Shown: in pieces, positions 58,501 through 64,000 of the stretch
Numbering within the stretch: the first letter of the stretch is position 1
Layout of the letters: each line of letters begins with the position of its first letter
Source: Melampsora larici-populina 98AG31
Lineage: Eukaryota > Basidiomycota > Pucciniomycetes > Pucciniales > Melampsoraceae
Assembly (NCBI RefSeq): GCF_000204055.1
Contig: NW_006768832.1
Location: 1 to 64,000, forward strand
Length of the DNA: 64,000 nucleotides
Direction of reading: 5' to 3'
The notes under the pieces: generated by a model
What the model saw: the letters and a program-made list of their open reading frames with translations, nothing else
Told to the model about the DNA's origin: nothing
Database searches by the model: none
Made by a program: the position numbers and the translations under genes

Positions 58501-58910
58501 GCTTGGTTGAATTTGGCCAAGATCGAGCGACAATTTATGATAAATCACTCGAGACCGAAGATCAAACATCAATCAATCAAATGAATAAGAAGAAAGGTGC
58601 GGAATTAGTGAAGGAAGTAGATAAGGAGAAAGGCAAAGTTCCCCCTTCGGAAAATGATGAGATTGTCACCCTTTCTGAATATATGATTGGCACTCACTTT
58701 GGTATTTTAGCAAAACGGTTGATTGAATTCAAAAGGAAGATCAAATTCAAGAATCTTATGCTTGAATCCCAAACCAAAAGGATGGGAAGTAGAATCAGTC
58801 ATCCAAAAGCTGGAGTTACTTGGCCTAAATCAGTTTCACCAGAATTAGCTCCTCTCAAATCACAATTTCGCGATTTCTACAAATATTTTGGGACTGCTTT
58901 CAATGAATGA
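55561..58910 (+). CDS. Tandem secreted paralog B, nine exons
   Basis: ATG 55561 opens a signal peptide (MASQSLSWAVFPLAFYSTLI ... ICMVQA) followed by GPMQDGFHMSAG. Exon 1 ends at 56030. The following exons mirror paralog A: RIQQVGPIKQQLG, NQGSTKHPVEKDSKGK, NLSELEAWPFRGG, IFRPSDSPPTPKD, SSSSDASENRNRPSEG ... DQEWQVYSKKNRKFGKPLQP, NTEVEDEAPEDQNTP with a KKKKKKGAK run, and KDDQVDDDVLKTAAYIAPDA. The long last exon (about 57737-58910) reads DNPKPLLAVHLDRPRYNEIF, QEANRRFFALQNQVIEDNRL, ARAKRIATMYAAGEA, PVHWYTSGARMLILEDKKFR and EYMIGTHFGILAKRL. The C-terminal domain is the best conserved part between the copies. The middle exons diverge most, which suits a secreted protein under diversifying pressure. 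The basic Lys-rich run could act as a nuclear signal after delivery; this is speculation. Confidence 0.75.
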
Positions 58911-58914
58911 TAAA

Positions 58915-60040
58915 CACCTCTATCTCAATTTTTGTTTTTAAGAGTTTGCCTTGGTTGTTATTTGCCTTATTTTTTTATTGATGATTCTTTAGTGTTCAAA
59001 TGTTTAGGCGATGCGGATATGTATTGTGAACTTCAAGACAGCATCATTTGAGTACCAGAGGCTTTTGTTAATGGTGGTACAAGTTGGAATTTCTGGTACT
59101 ATTTCAGATGGGCATACATGTACTTACGGCCGTAAGACACACATTAGTTCATCTCTTTCTTGCATATGTCCCATTTGGCGACATGGCTCATGACGTAGAC
59201 ATAATAACTTGGCCCATTTTGTCGTTATTTTTTCTTTATCACAGTTGAAACCTTTTTTCTTTGTAGTCTCTTTCTCTAGGTTTGCGGTGACTCTCCAATC
59301 AGGTTTTGTCTCATGATCCGTGGCAGGCAACCTGATTTCATCTCTCAGATGCCAAGCCCATAGCACAAAAATACAATGCAAAGGCTAATTATATGCTTGA
59401 TGAGATTTGATCACATTTTTCAATTTCCTTGCAAGAGGATTTCTGGAGATGGGCCAAATTATAGATGCACTTGAATTGAAAGACAATCAATGAGAGGATG
59501 GCCTAAGAGTAGATGCTCTACTGACTAGAATGGTCCCCAATCCGTGATGCCAGTGTAGCAAAGCTCAGATTCATTAGCAAAACAAGTACAGTCACTTTCA
59601 CGTACTCATACCCATCAAAGACCAAGACCAATTTGTGTTATGCGTCTTTTGAACTTGAATTAGACACATTCCCCACTCAGTTGATCGGGAAGTAAGATGT
59701 TTGAAAAGATACCTGGAGAATTCACGTGGAGGAGCGCTTCAGGTACTCTACAAACCTTGGCAAAGGGGTGCGTGTTAGGGGCGCACATCAAAATATTGTG
59801 GGAATGTGAGTCTCGTATTCCATCTTGCCATGACTTGGCAGAATGGGTCCGTGTCTCTGTTTGCGCTTGATTTTTTCTATGAACTACGCCAGCACGATAC
59901 AATCTAAGGTGGACTGAGTATATATTTAGGCCTCGCGTGCTCCGCAAATTTTGTATAATGCACAAATTTTAGTCCTTTCATCCTCAAAGCTTTTCCTTGG
60001 CCTGATATTTGGTCAAGCTTTGGTTCTCCTGTTATTTTAC
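58915..60040. other. Intergenic region, no recognised gene
   Basis: Only short frames. The left end should contain the 3' untranslated region and poly(A) signals of paralog B (AT-rich, 58920-58990). No repeats were detected. Confidence 0.45.
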
Positions 60041-60051
60041 AATTTAGATAA

Positions 60052-60663
60052 CATGTCTCGAAGACTGGGAAGGAAACGGGTGAATCAAGGCCCATATAAG
60101 TCTGGCGTGAGCTACGAAGAAGTATTGTCTACGCAAAGTTGTAATCTCGATGCGGTCTCTTTGGTCCTGGAATCGTCATCAAATCCATGGACTCGAAGTA
60201 TATCATGATGATTCTCGTCCCTTGAATTTCATAGTTCACGATCCGGCCGGCAGTGGTTCTCTTCCAACCAATCTTGGGAAAGGTAAGTAAATTGACGTTC
60301 AAAGACTTGATACAAAAATCATCGTGCGGAAAAGAATCGCCAGCTTATTGATTTGTTCTTTATCCTTTCCGTACGACGATGATGACGCCGATTGATCTAA
60401 ACCCAAAAAGTTGGTTTATAAGATTAGGTTCTTTATCTCTTGCAGGCCTAGGCATCTTTTCCGGAAAAAGGCTTACAGAGTCATACACTGAGTGGATGAG
60501 TTTTCTGTCACTCGAGCGATATGTGGCATCACCATCCTATCTTTTCCCACCAAGAAGATCTTCGCGGAGGAGCGGAATTAATCGTTTGAACAGCATCTTG
60601 AACCTCTTTTTCAAGTATAAGTTTTCTGCTTTCCAATTCTTCAAACCTACGCTCATCTCTTAA
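60052..60663 (+). CDS. Possible small gene of unknown function (low confidence)
   Basis: ATG 60052 opens MSRRLGRKRVNQGPYKSGVS and YEEVLSTQSCNLDAVSLVLE. A shifted frame continues YHDDSRPLNFIVHDPAGSGS LPTNLGK up to a GTAAGT donor at about 60282. A later exon could start after CTCTTGCAG (60446) with GLGIFSGKRLTESYTEWMSF. The one-base frame change before YHDD is unexplained, and the last exon runs antisense through the 60529-60801 gene. It may be an assembly of unrelated frames. Confidence 0.25.
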
Positions 60664-60801
60664 TTTTTGTTTCAGAAGTTTCAATCCGGTATAAGTGGTA
60701 AGAGCAAGAACGAGACAATGAAGCATCGGAGGTACGAATTGTCTGTAGAACATTTTATGTCGATTTGGAGTTGAAGGTAAAGATTGATGGGGTCGATCCA
60801 T
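60529..60801 (-). CDS. Small single-pass membrane protein with coiled coil
   Basis: From the methionine of MDRPHQSLPSTPNRHKMFYR (about 60801) the frame encodes 90 residues: a basic N-terminus, a hydrophobic segment (MLHCLVLALTTYTGLKLL), a charged coiled-coil stretch (KLRDERRFEELESRKLILEK) and a basic, Trp-rich end (PPRRSSWWEKIGW). Longer in-frame starts exist up to 60894. The plan is that of small mitochondrial inner-membrane or ER proteins of fungi. The specific family is not recognised. The frame is uninterrupted. Confidence 0.5.
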   Translation of the reverse strand: MDRPHQSLPSTPNRHKMFYRQFVPPMLHCLVLALTTYTGLKLLKQKLRDERRFEELESRKLILEKEVQDAVQTINSAPPRRSSWWEKIGW

Positions 60802-61230
60802 GATGGCTATCAGCTGATTCTGACTTAAGAGATGGCCTTTTGATGTGCTGACGATCGATATTATTCCCTGAAGTTGTCTTAATTCGAACCTCAACTTCAG
60901 ACAGTTGGTTTATATAGACTGGGCTCTCGGTCTCCCAATCGGGTAGCAATCGGTACTCTGCCATGTACCGATCGACATGTCAGTCATCTCATCACAAGAT
61001 TCATCACAAGAATTCCAAGGTGCGCTTCAATTTCAGGAGGTCATGCCATTGCTGCCCTCCATCAATCTAATGATCCAATCCAAAATCTCATTGTACTCTG
61101 GGGAATAAATTGAAGTATGGCAACGCACCACTCGAAATGTCACCCCGCCAAATATGGTAGTTTTGTTTGGTAAGATCACAACTCCGCACAACAAAAGCAT
61201 TGGATTTGAGTCCGCTTGTGAACATGATGC

Positions 61231-61235
61231 AAAAA
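61231..61235 (-). terminator. RNA polymerase III terminator of tRNA-Glu
   Basis: A run of five T on the minus strand starts five bases after the mature tRNA 3' end, the usual Pol III stop signal. Confidence 0.75.
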
Positions 61236-61239
61236 TGAA

Positions 61240-61320
61240 TTCCGAATACGGGAATCGAACCCGTCTCTCCCGCGCCCTTGCAATGAAAGGCGGAAATGCT
61301 AGCCGATACACCAATTCGGA
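61240..61320 (-). tRNA. tRNA-Glu (anticodon UUC) with a 9-nt intron
   Basis: Minus strand: acceptor stem TCCGAAT pairs with ATTCGGA. The D arm is GTGTATCGGCTAGC, and the T arm ACGGG-TTCGATT-CCCGT is perfect. The anticodon stem TCCGC/GCGGG encloses loop CTTTCA...C with anticodon TTC. Between loop bases 37 and 38, the normal intron position, lie nine extra bases (TTGCAAGGG), making the gene 81 rather than 72-73 long. Internal A and B boxes are present. The terminator run follows. Confidence 0.92.
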
Positions 61321-61492
61321 TATATTGATAGGACGGCTTTCACGGTATAAGTACTGCAGTGGCTTAAAGGGTAGGCAGTCACTGCGTGCAGCACCGGTCC
61401 ATTCCGCAGCAAGACTGATCATCACCCAACTCAAAAAGGCGTTCTTCCTTTATTTGGATTGCTATTGTGAAGGAACGCAGACTTGAAGCTGA

Positions 61493-62719
61493 ATGTCTTC
61501 GATTGGAACTCAGACTGATAGTTTGACAAGTTGCAACGGAATGTATCACCCTCAGGTCAGCCGCATTTTGATCGGTCTAAGGCTATCGCGACGTTTCTTT
61601 CAAGCAATGGATGACTGAAAGTAAGTCAGGTTTGAACTCGACTGTTTCAGTTTCGTAGGATAGCAACCAGATCGATCTCTCCACTCGATGTACTCACTCA
61701 TATGCGTAAAAGTCCAGGTGGGCTCGAGTCTATACTGGTGAGTCTCACTGATTTTCCGAGAAAAACGTTCAATGCTTTGCTAACCTTATTCCAATTGCGT
61801 TGACAAAAGCGAGTGACTCAGTACAGTCTGCGCTTTTGCTGTTATCTCTATGCAGACGGACGAAGACCTTTATCATCTAAGCGTAGGGCCTGGCTGAGGC
61901 GGACTTTATTGATTGTGTCGCTACTGTCGATGTCGCGAAAACTACTACATCTCCTCGACACCATCCGAGCCTTAGTAGGATTAAAGACTCGGATCAACTT
62001 CAAACTTCCTAGCGATGATCGTGGGCGACTGAAGGCATTCGCTGAGATCACGTCTAACATAATCGAAGCTATCGTCGGCCTTTTCGACGACCTTTCATTG
62101 CTACGACTACTTCCAAGCCGATATAATCGATCTGCCAGCATTCTTCACTTTGTCAATGTCCTTGTTCGAACAGTAGAAGCCGAGTTAAAAAAGACGGAAC
62201 TATGGATTACTGGCCGTACAACACGACACGCTATGCGTATGCGAGATCAAGCTGATGAGCGGATCAAGACACCTACTTCAACTTTTTCTCAGACAGATTG
62301 GGAAAACCTCTCACCCAGTGAAAGAGCGCGCTCGGAGCGTTCGATTGCTCGTGAGCGGCGAGGAATCTTGCGCGAGTGTCGTTTGGGGCTGGATCGCTTA
62401 TGGTGGACTCAGATTGCTCTGCTATGTGATGGTGTATTCTCCAGTATGTGGACCTTCTTCTAAGTATGATGCGCGGAAATCGATGGCTAAAGCTTTACAT
62501 CGTAGTTTATGACGTCTTGGAGATGCAGGCTCGGGGACAGGGTGTTAGGGCTGCTGCAGGTTGCGCAAGCGCTTGGATCAGGTATGTTCTGTATAAGCCA
62601 GTCAACGTCTCCACTTCCGATTACAAACCAATCAACTTCCATTACATAGTTTCATGGAAGGCTATCAAGATTCGGCCCGAGTACTATACCATGATCAACG
62701 CATTACGAGGTTGTGGTAA
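61493..62719 (+). CDS. PEX11-like peroxisome-proliferation protein (PEX11C type)
   Basis: PEX11 proteins bend the peroxisomal membrane before division. Likely exons: MSSIGTQTDSLTSCNGMYHP Q from ATG 61493, then FRRIATRSISPLDVLTHMRK SPGGLESIL, then the main exon RVTQYSLRFCCYLYADGRRP ... LLIVSLLSMSRKLLHLLDTI, AFAEITSNIIEAIVGLFDDL and ARERRGILRECRLGLDRLWW. An intron from 62445 (GTATGTGG...CATCGTAG) leads to YDVLEMQARGQGVRAAAGCA SAWIR, and a last short exon to about 62719. Splice sites are GT-AG and in frame. The S-LSxSRKLxRLxD pattern, the amphipathic helix and the C-terminal GVRAAAG stretch fit fungal PEX11C. The last exon and the first junction are the least certain. The main exon alone would already support the call. 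Confidence 0.65.
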
Positions 62720-63905
62720 ATGCTGATTCCAGTTAGAAAGGTTTCTTCAGATTTATACTTCAGTCCACAACCCTGCTAACTCCGGAACTTCTGTGAATTT
62801 GTGGACGATTGGGAATCCACAATTTGGATCTTCAATTCAAAGTAGAAGCTGTAACATACGGATTTTCACGTTCTTGGATAACACTTTGTATTGATTTTTT
62901 CTGCATTTCAAATGGATTCTTTTGGAAGGATGAATTGTTTAGGGGCAGTGTTTTAAGGTGAAGCAAGTTTTTGTAAAATATCGGAAATCTAGTTTCTTTC
63001 AAGGTTTAAATTGTTTCCTTTTGTTAATGTTGTTAAAAAAAGTAAGCCACTGTTTTGACGAGTAAGGAGTAAAGGAGAAATGCATATTTAAAATGGATCT
63101 CATGAAAGCACGATACTGGAGATTGGAGGCCCAAAATGTGACAATGATCCAAATTACACAAACTTAATTCCATCAAATCTAGTGGGAATACCCTGAGGGT
63201 GTACCTGCATTTAATGATGGTTCTCGTATCAGATATTAGGTCTTTTGGCGCCCAGACGCCACATAGCACAGGGTCATGTCAATCTCAGGTAATTGATTTC
63301 CGATTTCTATCTCATTGCGTCTACTTTTGTCTTATCGTATCTAAGTCATCATTTCATCTTTTCAGTCATGGTACCCGGGTCGGAGAAGAAAAACACTTCA
63401 ATCGTTCTTCATATTCCTCACATTGCTGATAGAGATCGTGTCAATTATATCATTTCCATCAAAATAAAAGTTTTTTCGTGGAATTGTTCACTCATAAATC
63501 TCGATTATCACTTCATTCGAAGCTGTCGAATTTATTCCGATAAAGATCTCATTCTCCTTCAAGGATAATGAGAGATAGATATCAATCATAATCAAATTAG
63601 GTATCATACGTTGTAACAAGATCTAATATTGTAAGAAATACCATTGCAGTAAACAGACATGATAAAATTAAAATGCAACGAATCGAAGCCAATCAATAGC
63701 TACTAGTGACTTACAAAGTCATCCAAAACAGCACGTAACATACAAATAAGAACGAACTAACAAATACATAAATGTGATTCAACAAACAAACAAACAAAAA
63801 TACAAAATCCATCACGAGCAATACAATGTAAGAAGTCTAAATTATCCATCATACTATTTCCTTCAAACCCCATATAGGCTCAAGCCTTTTTTTCCATACC
63901 ACCTC
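62720..63905. other. Intergenic region, no recognised gene
   Basis: The frame at 63199-63568 (+, MVPGSEKKNTSIVLHIPHIA) has no known resemblance. The rest is AT-rich, with short CAAA repeats at 63780-63800. No RNA gene or paired repeats were seen. Confidence 0.4.
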
Positions 63906-63908
63906 AAC

Positions 63909-64000
63909 TCCTTTTGAATCCTTCCCAAAAAACCATCTCACCGAGCATCTCCTTGACTCCATTTTCTCCAATTACGTCGGTTGTATTCCTACTATCCAAA
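63909..64000 (-). CDS. Possible 3' end of a gene running off the window
   Basis: On the minus strand the last 92 bases encode TTDVIGENGVKEMLGEMVFW EGFKRS followed by TGA. The composition is codon-like and the frame enters from beyond the edge. Thirty codons are too few to name a family. Confidence 0.3.

Noticed and set aside
63199..63568. Frame starting MVPGSEKKNTS as a new gene
   Set aside because: Short, no motif, and no splice or promoter context; left as unassigned intergenic sequence.

Overview
The window looks like a rust fungus (Pucciniales; a Melampsora-like genome is my best guess). The evidence is short GT-AG introns that cut genes into many small exons, dense degenerate transposons, and lineage-restricted secreted-protein genes beside compact housekeeping genes. 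No taxonomic search was possible, so this is inference from gene style and family resemblance.

Layout. 0-18.5 kb is transposon territory. It holds a broken copy of a family of unknown function ending in a 69-bp tandem repeat, then a 1,495-bp transposon with 8-bp target duplications that carries a decayed piece of the ZPR1 gene. Next comes a hAT element whose transposase gene is split by about 5.3 kb of nested DNA (including a Copia 3' end and an odd exon array), followed by a 5'-truncated Copia element on the minus strand. 18.5-21.1 kb has a decayed CACTA-like transposase and a two-exon gene of unknown family.

22-32 kb is a gene island: a short-chain dehydrogenase (-), a CSN4-like PCI protein with a long C-terminal extension (+), a small HIG1-like membrane protein (+) and a superoxide-dismutase-fold mitochondrial ribosomal protein (-). 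32-48.6 kb alternates genes with repeats: HIS6 (-), a 677-codon membrane-anchored or secreted protein of unknown family (-), a Tctex-type dynein light chain built of short exons (-), three inverted-repeat elements and a solo LTR with intact 5-bp target duplications.

48.6-58.9 kb is a secreted-protein cluster: a Cys-rich, Ser/Thr-rich, probably GPI-anchored protein, then two tandem nine-exon paralogs with signal peptides and about 385-residue C-terminal domains, duplicated together with their promoters. 60-64 kb holds a small single-pass membrane protein (-), an intron-containing tRNA-Glu(UUC) (-) and a PEX11-like peroxisome gene (+).

The host genes do not form a pathway. The accessory story is transposon-driven rearrangement (gene-fragment capture, nested insertion, a spliced tandem copy of exons) next to duplicated candidate effector genes. 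Exon boundaries were read by eye from splice consensus and reading-frame continuity; no transcript data were used.
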